DNA of 64,000 nucleotides from an uncultured Dorea sp. (GCA_910589275.1 CAJUTH010000012.1:9940-73939); one strand, 5' to 3'. Positions 42,552 to 51,891 are shown, counted from the first letter of the stretch. Made by a program: numbers and translations. Notes: generated by a model from the letters alone, not told the origin.

Positions 42552-43184
42552 TTATTCTCCGTCCATACATTCTAACTTGCTCACTGACACCTCATAGGCA
42601 ACTCTCTTTTCTGTCTCCGTCTCGGAAAGCTTCTTCACATATTCCCTGCTCTGGATCCTGCCAAGCACCTGTACGTGCTCTCCCACCTCAAAGGCAGACG
42701 CATATCTGGCATTCCGCCCCCAGCAGATACAGGGAATATAATCGGACTTCCCATAGGGCCGGTTCACAGCCAGCAAAAGGTCTGCAATCTCCCTTCCCAG
42801 CGGCGTCTTCCGGTAAATCGGCGGCTTACAGATATAGCCGTCCAGCAGAATCGTGTTGGTCTTGGCTCCGTCTGGTTCCTCGTCAATAAATTCTACTTCC
42901 CGCACAAATACTGACAGAATCAGTCTGTTTTTCTGTTCCTCATGGCGGTTGTAAGACCGGAACTGTCCATTTGCCATGATATATTCTCCCGTATAATCCT
43001 GGCTCACATCGATCAGCCTCTCTGAAATCATCAGCGGAATCCTATCCTCGGAATTGCTCAGGCGCCTCACCAGCACATCTACCATGTAGAAGCCCTCCCC
43101 AAACACCTCATGGCTGAATGTAAACTGTCCCGCCACTTCTCCCATAATTGTTACCTGGTTGTTTTCAATAATCTTATCTGACAT
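42552..43184 (-). CDS. Tandem OB-fold, SSB/PriB-like protein
   Basis: A 210-residue protein that reads as two OB-fold domains. The first (~5-105) begins NNQVTIMGEVAGQFTFSHEVFGEGFYMVDV and the second (~108-205) reads ILLDGYICKPPIYRKTPLGREIADLLLAVNRP...DYIPCICWGRNA, close to the single-stranded DNA-binding protein pattern. It lacks the acidic Gly/Pro-rich tail of true SSB. It is probably a ssDNA-binding or primosome-accessory protein of Clostridia with unknown role. It lies just upstream of dapA and is divergent from typA. Confidence 0.8.
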   Translation of the reverse strand: MSDKIIENNQVTIMGEVAGQFTFSHEVFGEGFYMVDVLVRRLSNSEDRIPLMISERLIDVSQDYTGEYIMANGQFRSYNRHEEQKNRLILSVFVREVEFIDEEPDGAKTNTILLDGYICKPPIYRKTPLGREIADLLLAVNRPYGKSDYIPCICWGRNARYASAFEVGEHVQVLGRIQSREYVKKLSETETEKRVAYEVSVSKLECMDGE

Positions 43185-43343
43185 CGTTGTAATTCTCCCT
43201 TCCTCTGAAGCGTATTTTAGGTTACTTTTTTCTCCCGGCAGCGCAAAACAGAGTATGCATATTTTTACCGGGGCAATACATAGTCTATGCAGGCACTTTT
43301 CTCTTTAGAACCTCTTTTTAAAAATATCTGTAGTTTCTTTTAG

Positions 43344-43371
43344 TTGTTTTTTTACAAATATATGATACAAT
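43344..43371 (+). promoter_or_regulatory. Promoter of typA
   Basis: TTGTTT (43344-43349) and TACAAT (43366-43371) with 16-base spacing lie about 35 bases before the typA start, in a T-rich stretch that would act as an UP-like element. Confidence 0.6.
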
Positions 43372-43405
43372 ATGGCTGATAAAAGACAAGAAAAGGATGA
43401 TTTTT

Positions 43406-45238
43406 ATGAGAAAAAAAAGAGAAGATGTCCGTAATATAGCGATTATCGCCCATGTCGACCACGGCAAGACCACCTTAGTGGACGAGCTTTTGAAGCAGAG
43501 CGGCGTGTTCCGCGAAAATCAAGAGGTCGCAGAGCGGGTCATGGATTCCAACGACATTGAGCGGGAACGTGGGATCACAATCCTGTCCAAAAATACGGCT
43601 GTCTATTATAAAGGAACTAAGATTAATATTATCGATACGCCGGGCCATGCGGATTTCGGCGGCGAGGTAGAGCGTGTGCTGAAAATGGTCAACGGTGTGA
43701 TCTTGGTCGTAGACGCCTTTGAGGGCGCTATGCCCCAGACAAAATTCGTGCTCCGCAAAGCGCTGGAATTAAAGCTTCCGGTCATTGTATGCATCAACAA
43801 AATCGACCGGCCAGAGGCAAGGCCCACGGAGGTTATCGACGAAGTGCTGGAACTCTTTATCGATCTGGATGCGGACGATAATCAGCTTGAGTGTCCTTTC
43901 GTGTATGCTTCCGCCAAGGCTGGATACGCGGTTCTGGAACTGGAGGACGGACCGGAGAATATGATTCCCCTATTTGAGACAATCCTCGACTATATTCCCG
44001 CGCCGGAAGGAGACCCGGAGGCTGGGACCCAAGTTTTAATCAGCACCATCGACTACAACGAATACGTGGGCAGGATCGGCATCGGAAAAGTAGACAACGG
44101 TGTCATCCGGGTAAATCAGGATATGGTCGTAGTCAACGAACATGACCCTGACCGTCAGGAAAAGGTGCGCATCAGCAAACTCTACGAATTTGACGGGCTG
44201 GATAAAATAGATGTAAAAGAAGCTTCTATCGGCTCTATCGTAGCGATATCCGGCATTTCGGATATTTCCATCGGAGATACCTTATGCTCCCCGGAACACC
44301 CGGAAGCAATTCCGTTCCAAAAGATTTCCGAACCTACGATTGCCATGCAGTTTATTGTCAACGACAGCCCTTTTGCCGGCCAGGAAGGCAAATACGTCAC
44401 TTCCCGCCATATCAGAGACCGTCTGATGCGGGAGCTGAATACAGATGTGAGCCTTAGAGTGGAAGAAACGGAAAACACCGACAGCTTCAAAGTATCCGGC
44501 CGAGGCGAGCTGCACTTATCCGTCCTGATTGAAAACATGCGCAGAGAGGGCTATGAATTTGCAGTCAGCAAAGCTGAGGTCCTCTATAAAAAGGATGAAA
44601 AAGGCAAACTTCTTGAACCGATGGAACTTGCCTATATTGACGTACCAGAAGAATTTACCGGAACTGTAATTGAAAAGCTTGGCCAGCGAAAAGGAGAACT
44701 GCGCAATATGAACGCCGGAAGCGGCTCCTATACCCGTATGGAATTTTCCATCCCCGCCAGGGGCCTTATCGGCTACCGGGGCGAATTCTTGACCGACACC
44801 AAGGGAAACGGCATTATGAATACCCTCTTCGACGGCTACGCCCCTTACAAAGGCGACATTCAGTACCGAAAACAAGGATCTCTGATTTCCTTCGAAACCG
44901 GAGAATCCGTCACCTACGGCCTGTACAACGCCCAAGAACGCGGAACCCTGTTCATAGGAGCCGGTGAAAAGGTCTACTCCGGCATGGTGATCGGCCAGAA
45001 TGGAAAAACGGACGATATCGAAGTAAACGTATGTAAAACCAAGCATTTGACCAATACCCGGTCATCCGGCGCTGACGACGCTCTGCGCCTGACCACGCCA
45101 AAGGTTCTAAGCTTAGAGGAGGCGCTGGATTTCATTGATACCGACGAGCTTTTAGAAGTAACTCCCAAAAGCCTTCGCATCCGCAAAAAAATACTCGATC
45201 CAAGGATGCGCAAAAGAGCTGCCATGAGACAAGGTTAA
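43406..45238 (+). CDS. typA: Translational GTPase TypA/BipA
   Basis: A 610-residue ribosome-binding GTPase related to EF-G and LepA, involved in 50S assembly and stress adaptation. G1 is AHVDHGKTT near 17, the switch region RERGITI follows, G3 is DTPGHADF and G4 is NKID. Domain II, an EF-G-like domain III and the BipA-specific C-terminal domain (RSSGADDALRLTTPK) follow. The start at 43406 has AAAAGG 9 bases upstream; the ATG at 43397 sits on the ribosome site. Confidence 0.97.
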   Translation: MRKKREDVRNIAIIAHVDHGKTTLVDELLKQSGVFRENQEVAERVMDSNDIERERGITILSKNTAVYYKGTKINIIDTPGHADFGGEVERVLKMVNGVILVVDAFEGAMPQTKFVLRKALELKLPVIVCINKIDRPEARPTEVIDEVLELFIDLDADDNQLECPFVYASAKAGYAVLELEDGPENMIPLFETILDYIPAPEGDPEAGTQVLISTIDYNEYVGRIGIGKVDNGVIRVNQDMVVVNEHDPDRQEKVRISKLYEFDGLDKIDVKEASIGSIVAISGISDISIGDTLCSPEHPEAIPFQKISEPTIAMQFIVNDSPFAGQEGKYVTSRHIRDRLMRELNTDVSLRVEETENTDSFKVSGRGELHLSVLIENMRREGYEFAVSKAEVLYKKDEKGKLLEPMELAYIDVPEEFTGTVIEKLGQRKGELRNMNAGSGSYTRMEFSIPARGLIGYRGEFLTDTKGNGIMNTLFDGYAPYKGDIQYRKQGSLISFETGESVTYGLYNAQERGTLFIGAGEKVYSGMVIGQNGKTDDIEVNVCKTKHLTNTRSSGADDALRLTTPKVLSLEEALDFIDTDELLEVTPKSLRIRKKILDPRMRKRAAMRQG

Positions 45239-45273
45239 CCGCACACCATTCAAATATAATTAAGGAGACCGCT

Positions 45274-45702
45274 ATGAAAAAACAAACCCGGCTGTTTTTA
45301 TCCAAGCTCGCATCGGTGCTTGAGTTCTTCGTTACCATGATGATGGCGGTAGGTATTATCCTGCTGTGCATCCGTCTGGCAAGCTCTCTGTTTCATCTGC
45401 CTGGAACAGACCCCTTCCCCGCATACGAAGAACTTTTGACCACCTGCTTCAACTTGATCATCGGCGTCGAGCTGATCCGCATGATGTCCTACCACACCTC
45501 CGACACGGTATTTGAGGTACTGGTATTTGCCATTGCAAGACAAGTCATTGTCGGCCATTCCTCCGCAGTCTCCAGCCTAATCGGAGTCTGCGCAATAGCC
45601 GTATTATTCGCAACCAGAAAGTTCCTCTTCTACCCTTCCAGAGAACTGACCAAGCCGGACAAAGAGCAGGAGGAATTCGTCTCCGAACCGATAGACGAGT
45701 AA
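45274..45702 (+). CDS. PsiE-like membrane protein
   Basis: A 142-residue protein with four predicted membrane spans (~15-37, 52-70, 80-95, 98-115) and an acidic C-terminal tail. The pattern with a conserved LxxxFNLIIGVELIRM and VLVFAIARQVIV is that of the phosphate-starvation-inducible PsiE family, whose biochemical role is unknown. It lies 35 bases after typA with AAGGAG upstream and is probably cotranscribed. Confidence 0.8.
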   Translation: MKKQTRLFLSKLASVLEFFVTMMMAVGIILLCIRLASSLFHLPGTDPFPAYEELLTTCFNLIIGVELIRMMSYHTSDTVFEVLVFAIARQVIVGHSSAVSSLIGVCAIAVLFATRKFLFYPSRELTKPDKEQEEFVSEPIDE

Positions 45703-45744
45703 AACCTTTTTCAAACAATGCTATACAACAGTAGAGAAACATGC

Positions 45745-45750
45745 TATACT
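45745..45750 (+). promoter_or_regulatory. Extended -10 candidate promoter of hpf
   Basis: TGCTATACT gives an extended -10 hexamer (TATACT) about 85 bases upstream of the hpf start. The -35 box is poor. The leader between them holds no further recognisable element. Confidence 0.4.
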
Positions 45751-45833
45751 CAATATATCAGATAGATTATCGTTACTGGTATCAATTGTCAGACATTTTC
45801 TTTCTGAAATTACCTATAAAGGAGTTGGATTGT

Positions 45834-46370
45834 ATGAATTTTATCATCAGCGGAAGAAACATGACCGTAACACCCGGGCTGAAGGATGCCATTATCAGCA
45901 AGCTTGGCAAGCTTGAGCGGTATTTTACCCCAAGCACAGAGATCATCGTCACATTAAGTGTAGAGAAAGAACGCCAGAAGATAGAGGTAACCATTCCAGT
46001 CAAGGGGGATATCATCCGTTCCGAGCAGGTAAGCACAGATATGTATGTATCGATTGACCTTGTTGAGGAAGTGATTGAACGCCAGCTTCGCAAATACAAA
46101 AACAAGCTGGTTGCAAAACATCAGGAAGGCGGTTCCTTCAATCAGGAATTTTTTGATGAAGATGACGCATATGATGGCGAAAATGAAATCCAGATTGTCC
46201 GCACGAAACGTTTCGGCATTAAACCCATGTTTCCGGAGGACGCTTGTGTACAAATGGAGCTTCTCGGACATGATTTCTTTGTATTTTCCAATGCGGAAAC
46301 AGACGAAGTGAATGTGGTATACAAAAGGAAAAACGGAACGTTCGGCCTAATCGAGCCGGAATTTCAGTAA
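45834..46370 (+). CDS. hpf: Ribosome hibernation promoting factor, long form
   Basis: A 178-residue long-type HPF that dimerises 70S ribosomes into inactive 100S particles. The N-terminal S30AE domain (1-~100) begins FIISGRNMTVTPGLKDAI and the C-terminal dimerisation domain (~120-178) has IVRTKRFGIKPMFPEDACVQMELLGHDFFVF, both typical of Firmicutes. The start at 45834 has AAAGGAG 11 bases upstream; the longer in-frame reading has no ribosome site. Confidence 0.96.
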   Translation: MNFIISGRNMTVTPGLKDAIISKLGKLERYFTPSTEIIVTLSVEKERQKIEVTIPVKGDIIRSEQVSTDMYVSIDLVEEVIERQLRKYKNKLVAKHQEGGSFNQEFFDEDDAYDGENEIQIVRTKRFGIKPMFPEDACVQMELLGHDFFVFSNAETDEVNVVYKRKNGTFGLIEPEFQ

Positions 46371-46386
46371 ATAACCTATCACAGAC

Positions 46387-46418
46387 AAAATGCTGGAGAG
46401 TTAACTCTCCAGCATTTT
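46387..46418. terminator. Perfect bidirectional terminator between hpf and yigZ
   Basis: A 32-bp perfect palindrome (arms AAAATGCTGGAGAGTT and complement) followed by T runs in both directions. It lies between convergent genes, and its right half also encodes the last residues of the YigZ protein. Confidence 0.93.
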
Positions 46419-47057
46419 TATATTCCCTTCTATCTCTGCAAAAAAACAGGAACCGCCCTCCTCTAATTCTGCTTTTCCGCCAGTTCCTTCGATTAACTCC
46501 GACTTCAGAGCCTCCAGCCTCGAAATAGGCACTAGACAGCATATTTTCACCCTAGCCGTATATATGGTATCCAGAACCGGGATTTTACTCTCCCTTAAGA
46601 TATACTGAATTTTACCCAGCATAGTATAATCTGCGTCGATTTCTAATTTTATCCCCGCTGTTCTGACAGCAATGACTGATTCTGCAAGCCCTGCTTTCAC
46701 TGCCCCGGAATATGCTCTCACAAGGCCGCCGGTTCCTAAAAGCGTACCGCCGAAATACCGGGTTACTACCACGGCCGTATTATGCAGTCCTTCTCCTAAA
46801 AGCACGTCTAACATTGGCTTTCCGGCTGTCCCTCCCGGTTCGCCGTCGTCGCTGAACCTAGCCAGTTCATTCCTTTCTCCGATCACATAAGCAAAACAAT
46901 TGTGCCTTGCATCCCAATATTGTTTCCTCATCTCTTCAATAAACGCCAGCGCCTCTTCCTCGTTTGATACAGGCCGTACCGTAGCAATAAAACGGGATTT
47001 CTTCTCCACAAGTTCCCCCTGTCCCCCGCTGTAAAGGATCTTACATTCTAACAGCAT
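46401..47057 (-). CDS. yigZ: YigZ/IMPACT family protein
   Basis: A 218-residue protein with the N-terminal UPF0029 (IMPACT) domain, characterised by SRFIATVRPV and the block DDGEPGGTAGKPMLDVL...GLHNTAVVVTRYFGGTLLGTGGLVRAY (~62-115), and a C-terminal ferredoxin-like domain (DUF1949). Bacterial members are uncharacterised; the eukaryotic relative IMPACT regulates Gcn2. The start at 47057 has GGGAGG 6 bases upstream. The C-terminal KMLES lies within the terminator stem. Confidence 0.94.
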   Translation of the reverse strand: MLLECKILYSGGQGELVEKKSRFIATVRPVSNEEEALAFIEEMRKQYWDARHNCFAYVIGERNELARFSDDGEPGGTAGKPMLDVLLGEGLHNTAVVVTRYFGGTLLGTGGLVRAYSGAVKAGLAESVIAVRTAGIKLEIDADYTMLGKIQYILRESKIPVLDTIYTARVKICCLVPISRLEALKSELIEGTGGKAELEEGGSCFFAEIEGNIKMLES

Positions 47058-47160
47058 CTTCTCTCCCTCCCTTGTATTCCAATTATACATAATTTCTTAA
47101 TATTTTCCTACATAAATATGAACTTTTCATTTTTTCCTTTATTTCAAACAGTAAGTTTGC

Positions 47161-47166
47161 TATAAT
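47161..47166 (+). promoter_or_regulatory. Extended -10 promoter of the penicillin-binding protein gene
   Basis: TTTGCTATAAT carries an exact TATAAT (47161-47166) with extended TG, 28 bases before the start codon. The -35 region is only T-rich, as often found with extended -10 promoters. Confidence 0.55.
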
Positions 47167-47193
47167 GTTTGCGTATGAAGGAGGCAAATATTC

Positions 47194-49794
47194 ATGAACT
47201 ATGGAAGAAGAAAAGCTTCAAAAAGGCAGAAAGAAATAACCTCCAAAAACGCCATGCAGGGAAAGCGTATTGGAGTCAGGCTTTTTAAAGCCTTTTTACT
47301 TTTGATAATTGTCGGCTGCGTCGCGGTGGCGGCAGGCGGCGTCATCTTTATGAAGAAGATTATTGACGATTCGCCGGATATTTCCCCGTCTGATGTACGG
47401 CCCAGCGGCTACACCACTTTCGTATATGCTGATGACGGCACCACTGAAATCGAACGTTTTATCGCATCCGGTTCCAACCGTGTATACAAGTCGATTAATG
47501 AGATTCCTGAAAGCCTGCAGCATGCTTTTGTTGCTATTGAGGACGAGCGTTTTTATGAGCACAAGGGAATCGACCCGAAAGGTATCTTAAGAGCCGCACT
47601 GGTGGGAATTTCCCACGGCGGTCATTTTACAGAAGGTGCAAGTACCATCACCCAGCAGTTGATCAAGAACAACGTATTCCCGAATTTCGTATCGGAAGAT
47701 ACCTTCAGCGAGAAGGTTGAACGTAAGCTGCAGGAGCAATTCCTTGCGCTGGATATTGAGAAGCAGATGACTAAGGACGAGATTCTAGAAAGCTATATGA
47801 ATACCATTAACCTTGGGCAGAATACCCTGGGCGTACAAGCTGCTGCAAAACGTTACTTTAACAAAGACGTTTCTGAACTGACACTTTCCGAAAGCGCTGT
47901 CATTGCCGGAATCACCCAGAATCCATCGGCATATAACCCGATTAATTATCCGGAAGAAAATGCAAAACGGCGTTCCAAGGTTCTTGGCGATATGCTCACT
48001 CAGGGATATATCGACCAAACCGCCTATGACGAGGCGATGGCTGACGATGTATACGCAAGAATCCAAAGCGTAAATAATGAGATCGGCCAGGATTCCCCCT
48101 ATTCGTATTTTGTGGACGCGCTGTCCGAACAGGTTATTGACGATCTGATCACCCGTCTTGGATACTCGGAATCACAGGCTTACAACGCACTGTACAGCGG
48201 CGGGCTGAGCATCTATACCACACAGAATCTAACTATGCAGCAGATCTGTGACGAGGAGATGAACAATCCGGAAAATTACCCATGGCTGACGGAGGTAGGT
48301 ATCGGCTATGCCCTGACTGTCACCCGCGCCGACGGAACCATCGAGAACTACAGTTCTAGCCATCTGCGGCAGTATGCGCTGGATACCCGCGGAGACAAAC
48401 AGGGACTTCTCTATTCTACGGAAGATGAAGCAAGAGCTTTCGTAGAGGAATGGAAATCCACCATTGCCAGAGAAGGCGACACTTATGTGGAGAATCTGAC
48501 GCTGACACCGCAGCCTCAGGCGGCGGTAACCCTCATGGATCAAACCAACGGCCAGATCAAAGCCATTGTCGGCGGCAGGGGAGATAAAACCGCAAGCCAG
48601 AGCTTGAACCGCGCTTACAAGGGTTCCCCAAGACAGCCCGGTTCCTGCTTTAAGATACTCTCAACCTACGCGCCGGCGCTGGATGCCTGCGGCAAGACGC
48701 TGGCAACTATTATCCGCGACGAACCTTGGCATTATTCCAATGGCGCATCCTTAAAGAATGCGTCCGGCGGCTACCTTGGAGACATCACCATGAGAAAAGC
48801 CATCGAGCAGTCTCAAAACGTCTGCGCAGTTAAGATGGTAAATGAGGTTACCCCGGCGCTGGCATACCAATATGTACAAAACTTCGGTCTGACTACACTA
48901 GAGGAAACCGATAAGGTCGAGTCCATTGCTCTCGGCGGTCTGACGCAGGGCGTATATAACTATCAGTTATGCGCCGCATTCGCCTCCATTGCAAATGGCG
49001 GCGTATACAACAGTCCTACGCTTTACACCAAAATCCTTGACCATGACGGCAACGTACTTCTGGAAGGAAATAAGGAAACTAGGACTGTGATCAAGGATTC
49101 TACGGCTGCCCTCCTTACCAGCGCAATGCAGGATGTTGTCACCAAAGGTACCGGACGGAATGCCCGGCTTGACAACATGCCGGTAGCCGGCAAGACCGGA
49201 ACTACCGACCACGATCAGGACCTTTGGTTCTGTGCTTTTACACCATATTATACCTGTGCGGTCTGGGGTGGTTACGATGAGAACAAATCCCTTACTAGTA
49301 TTGATACCCAATACCGTTTCCGTATTTGGCGGGGTATTATGAGTAGGATCCACGAAGGTCTGGAGTACAGGGATTTCAATATGCCTTCCTCCGTAGAGCG
49401 CAAAACCGTCTGCTCACTCACCGGCGGCCTAGCCCGCGCGGGTTCCTGTCCGGCAGTAACAGAATACTTTGCTGCTGGAAGCGTACCGGATGAAGTATGT
49501 CCGGGACACCGGGGTTATGATGACGGAAAAGACGATGAAACTCCTAGTGACGATACTGGCGGTGAAGGCAATACCGGCGGCGATGGTAATACTGGAGGCG
49601 ATGGTAATACCGGCGGCGATGGTAATACCGCTCCCGAACAGCCCACTCCCGAACAGCCTGCTCCCGAACAGCCCGCTCCTGAACAGCCCGCTCCCGAGCA
49701 GCCCGCTCCCGAACAGCCTGCTCCCGAACAGCCTGCTCCTGAGCCGACTGCATTGCTGTTTGACCAGAGATCTCTATACAGAATGCGGTCCTAA
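47194..49794 (+). CDS. Class A penicillin-binding protein (PBP1A-like)
   Basis: An 866-residue bifunctional peptidoglycan synthase. A basic cytoplasmic N-terminus and one span (~30-54) lead into a GT51 glycosyltransferase with the catalytic Glu in EDERFYEH (~113) and GASTITQQL. The transpeptidase domain has the SxxK motif SCFK (Ser in QPGSCFKIL), SQN and KTGTTD. The tail is low-complexity: four NTGGDG-type units of 18 bases and eight PEQPA units of 15 bases (49555-49745), then a short TALLFDQRSLYRMRS end. The tail is probably a disordered wall-spanning segment, and its repeats could vary in number. Start has AAGGAGG. Confidence 0.95.
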   Translation: MNYGRRKASKRQKEITSKNAMQGKRIGVRLFKAFLLLIIVGCVAVAAGGVIFMKKIIDDSPDISPSDVRPSGYTTFVYADDGTTEIERFIASGSNRVYKSINEIPESLQHAFVAIEDERFYEHKGIDPKGILRAALVGISHGGHFTEGASTITQQLIKNNVFPNFVSEDTFSEKVERKLQEQFLALDIEKQMTKDEILESYMNTINLGQNTLGVQAAAKRYFNKDVSELTLSESAVIAGITQNPSAYNPINYPEENAKRRSKVLGDMLTQGYIDQTAYDEAMADDVYARIQSVNNEIGQDSPYSYFVDALSEQVIDDLITRLGYSESQAYNALYSGGLSIYTTQNLTMQQICDEEMNNPENYPWLTEVGIGYALTVTRADGTIENYSSSHLRQYALDTRGDKQGLLYSTEDEARAFVEEWKSTIAREGDTYVENLTLTPQPQAAVTLMDQTNGQIKAIVGGRGDKTASQSLNRAYKGSPRQPGSCFKILSTYAPALDACGKTLATIIRDEPWHYSNGASLKNASGGYLGDITMRKAIEQSQNVCAVKMVNEVTPALAYQYVQNFGLTTLEETDKVESIALGGLTQGVYNYQLCAAFASIANGGVYNSPTLYTKILDHDGNVLLEGNKETRTVIKDSTAALLTSAMQDVVTKGTGRNARLDNMPVAGKTGTTDHDQDLWFCAFTPYYTCAVWGGYDENKSLTSIDTQYRFRIWRGIMSRIHEGLEYRDFNMPSSVERKTVCSLTGGLARAGSCPAVTEYFAAGSVPDEVCPGHRGYDDGKDDETPSDDTGGEGNTGGDGNTGGDGNTGGDGNTAPEQPTPEQPAPEQPAPEQPAPEQPAPEQPAPEQPAPEPTALLFDQRSLYRMRS
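49555..49745 (+). repeat. In-frame coding tandem repeats in PBP C-terminus
   Basis: Two adjoining minisatellites: an 18-base unit (GGCGATGGTAATACTGGA-like, about four copies) coding Asn-Thr-Gly-Gly-Asp-Gly, and a 15-base unit (CCCGAACAGCCTGCT-like, eight copies) coding Pro-Glu-Gln-Pro-Ala. Unit lengths are multiples of three, so copy-number change would keep the frame. Confidence 0.9.
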
Positions 49795-49834
49795 ATGGAA
49801 TAGTCCAATATGGGCTACTTTCCTATCTTAATAA

Positions 49835-49876
49835 AAAGGCGTGATTCCATTCCTTTTAGGAAGGTTTCACGCCTTT
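49835..49876. terminator. Bidirectional terminator after the PBP gene
   Basis: AAAGGCGTGA and TCACGCCTTT arms with an inner CCTT/AAGG pair form a strong hairpin between the convergent PBP and ROK genes. Confidence 0.85.
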
Positions 49877-49942
49877 ACTTATTTCCCATCAGCCAGTATG
49901 TCCGGCAGCATTTCAACTTGATAAATACAATCCTCTCTCAGC

Positions 49943-50878
49943 CTACGCAAGGATCAATCTTGCGGCGCCGCAGATTCCAGCGTCATTTCCCAGCTTAGCT
50001 AACACAAACTTCGTTTCCTTATCCGCAAAGAACGCTTTCTTGCGGAATGGTTCCTCGATATAAGGAAGCAGAACCTCCCCTGCCTTCGACACGCCTCCGC
50101 CGATTACAATCACCGCCGGATTTACAATTACCGCCAGATTCGCCATCGCCTCGCCGAGATAAACTCCAAATTCCTCTGCAATCTGCATTGCGACAGCGTC
50201 TCCTTCTTTCACAGCGTCAAAAACTGTCTTTGCACTTGGATTTGTGCCCCGCAGAATTGTCTCATCCTCATTCGCCTCAAGCCTTTTTTTGGCAAGTCTG
50301 GCAATTCCCGTTGCCGACGCATACTGCTCCAGACATCCGTGAAGCCCGCAGCCGCATGCCTCCTCTTCATCTCTCTTCACACACATATGGCCAATCTCTC
50401 CGCCGGCGCCGTTTTCTCCCACCAGCATTCTGCCGTCAATCACAATTCCTCCGCCTACGCCGGTGCCCAGTGTAACCATGACAACATTCTTCTCACCCTT
50501 ACCGGCGCCAATCCACATCTCGCCCATAGCCGCTACATTTGCATCATTTCCTGCCTCTACCCGGACTCCTCCGAGAAGGCATTGAAGCTCTGCCTTTACT
50601 GCTTTGTACCCCCAGCCCAGATTTGCCGTGCTCTGTACGACGCCTTCCGCGTCAACTGGAGCCGGGATTCCGATTCCAACGCCCTCAAGCTCTTCTTCCG
50701 AAATCTTTTTCTCCTCTATCTTCTTCAAAATAGCATCCGCTATATCCGGAAGGACCGCCTCGCCTTCATTCTCCGTTCGCGTAGGGATCTCCCATTTATC
50801 CAATATGCTCCCTTCCGTGGAAAACAATCCCATCTTCACAGTTGTCCCGCCAACGTCTACGCCAAAACAATACTTCAT
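49943..50878 (-). CDS. glk: ROK family glucokinase
   Basis: A 311-residue ATP-dependent sugar kinase. The N-terminal phosphate loop is DVGGTTVKMG, and the ROK zinc motif CGCGLHGCLEQYAS appears near 172. The C-terminal region VIVIGGGVSKAG completes the actin-like fold. Firmicute members of this size phosphorylate glucose. It lies downstream of hprK, so carbon control and sugar phosphorylation genes are adjacent. Confidence 0.92.
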   Translation of the reverse strand: MKYCFGVDVGGTTVKMGLFSTEGSILDKWEIPTRTENEGEAVLPDIADAILKKIEEKKISEEELEGVGIGIPAPVDAEGVVQSTANLGWGYKAVKAELQCLLGGVRVEAGNDANVAAMGEMWIGAGKGEKNVVMVTLGTGVGGGIVIDGRMLVGENGAGGEIGHMCVKRDEEEACGCGLHGCLEQYASATGIARLAKKRLEANEDETILRGTNPSAKTVFDAVKEGDAVAMQIAEEFGVYLGEAMANLAVIVNPAVIVIGGGVSKAGEVLLPYIEEPFRKKAFFADKETKFVLAKLGNDAGICGAARLILA

Positions 50879-50915
50879 ATCCTTCTCTCCTTTATCTCAC
50901 TATTCCGATTTTCAT

Positions 50916-51842
50916 TTACGAATTCTTTGTAAGGTTTTCCTGTACTCTCTTGTATAATTCCTGCGCTGCATTATATCCCATCTTCTTCTGCCTATAGTTA
51001 ATCGCCGCTGTCTCGACAATAATTGCCAGATTACGCCCCGCTCTGATAGGTAACTGATGACATACAACCTTATTGCCAAGAAATTCTGTATATTCTTCCT
51101 CCAAGCCCAGCCGTTCATATGCTTTCTCCCGGCTCCAATCCTCCAAGCGGATAACCAGATCAATATTCTGCGTCTCGCGGACGCTAAGTACGCCAAACAG
51201 CATCTTTACATCCATGATGCCGATTCCCCTAAGCTCAATAAAATGTCTGGTAATATCCGGAGCCATGCCAACTAGCGTCTCGTTGCTGACCTTATGAATC
51301 TCAACCACATCGTCGCTGACCAGACGATGCCCTCTCTTAATCAGCTCCAGCGCCGATTCGCTCTTCCCGATGCCGCTCTCACCTGTTATCAGTACGCCGA
51401 CGCCATATACGTCCACCAGAACCCCATGAATGGAAATGCATGGAGCAAACTGTACATTCAGCCAGCGGATCAGTTCCGCTGAAAATGCAGAAGTTGTCTG
51501 CTCTGTTAAAAATACCGGAATCTGCGCCTCTGTGGCTTTCTCAAGAAGCATCGGCTCCGGCTGCAGACTGCGGCAGAAAATCAGGCAGGGAATTTTGCAG
51601 GAAAGCAGCTTGTCATAGATTTCCGCCTTTTTATCTTTATCCATAGTCTCCAGAAACGTATATTCCACATATCCAATAATCTGGACACGTTCACAATCAA
51701 AGTGCTCAAAATATCCGGTAAGCTGCAAAGCTGGACGATTCACATCCGGATCGGTCAGATATTTATCCGTCAGCGCAACATCCGGCGTCAAGTTCTTTAA
51801 GTCCATCTTCTCCACAAGCTTGGACATCTCTAATTTTGCCAT
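50916..51842 (-). CDS. hprK: HPr kinase/phosphorylase
   Basis: A 308-residue bifunctional enzyme that phosphorylates HPr at Ser46 and reverses it, the master switch of carbon catabolite repression with CcpA. The Walker A is GESGIGKSESALEL (~150) and the following signature is ELRGIGIMDVKMLFGVLSV (~200-220). The N-terminal domain (1-~130) is normal. Its presence means the sugar locus on the left is probably subject to CcpA control, though no clear cre site was noticed. Confidence 0.97.
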   Translation of the reverse strand: MAKLEMSKLVEKMDLKNLTPDVALTDKYLTDPDVNRPALQLTGYFEHFDCERVQIIGYVEYTFLETMDKDKKAEIYDKLLSCKIPCLIFCRSLQPEPMLLEKATEAQIPVFLTEQTTSAFSAELIRWLNVQFAPCISIHGVLVDVYGVGVLITGESGIGKSESALELIKRGHRLVSDDVVEIHKVSNETLVGMAPDITRHFIELRGIGIMDVKMLFGVLSVRETQNIDLVIRLEDWSREKAYERLGLEEEYTEFLGNKVVCHQLPIRAGRNLAIIVETAAINYRQKKMGYNAAQELYKRVQENLTKNS

Positions 51843-51891
51843 CAGTAAGATTCCTCCTGTTTCTATTTGATACTCTTATCATACCATATTT

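Noticed and set aside
49555..49745. Regular short repeats resembling a CRISPR array
   Set aside because: Repeats are contiguous 18- and 15-base coding units with no spacers and lie inside the PBP reading frame.
50879..50915. Missing crr/HPr genes near hprK as a possible PTS locus
   Set aside because: No PTS components are visible; the hprK-glk pairing is ordinary and does not need one.
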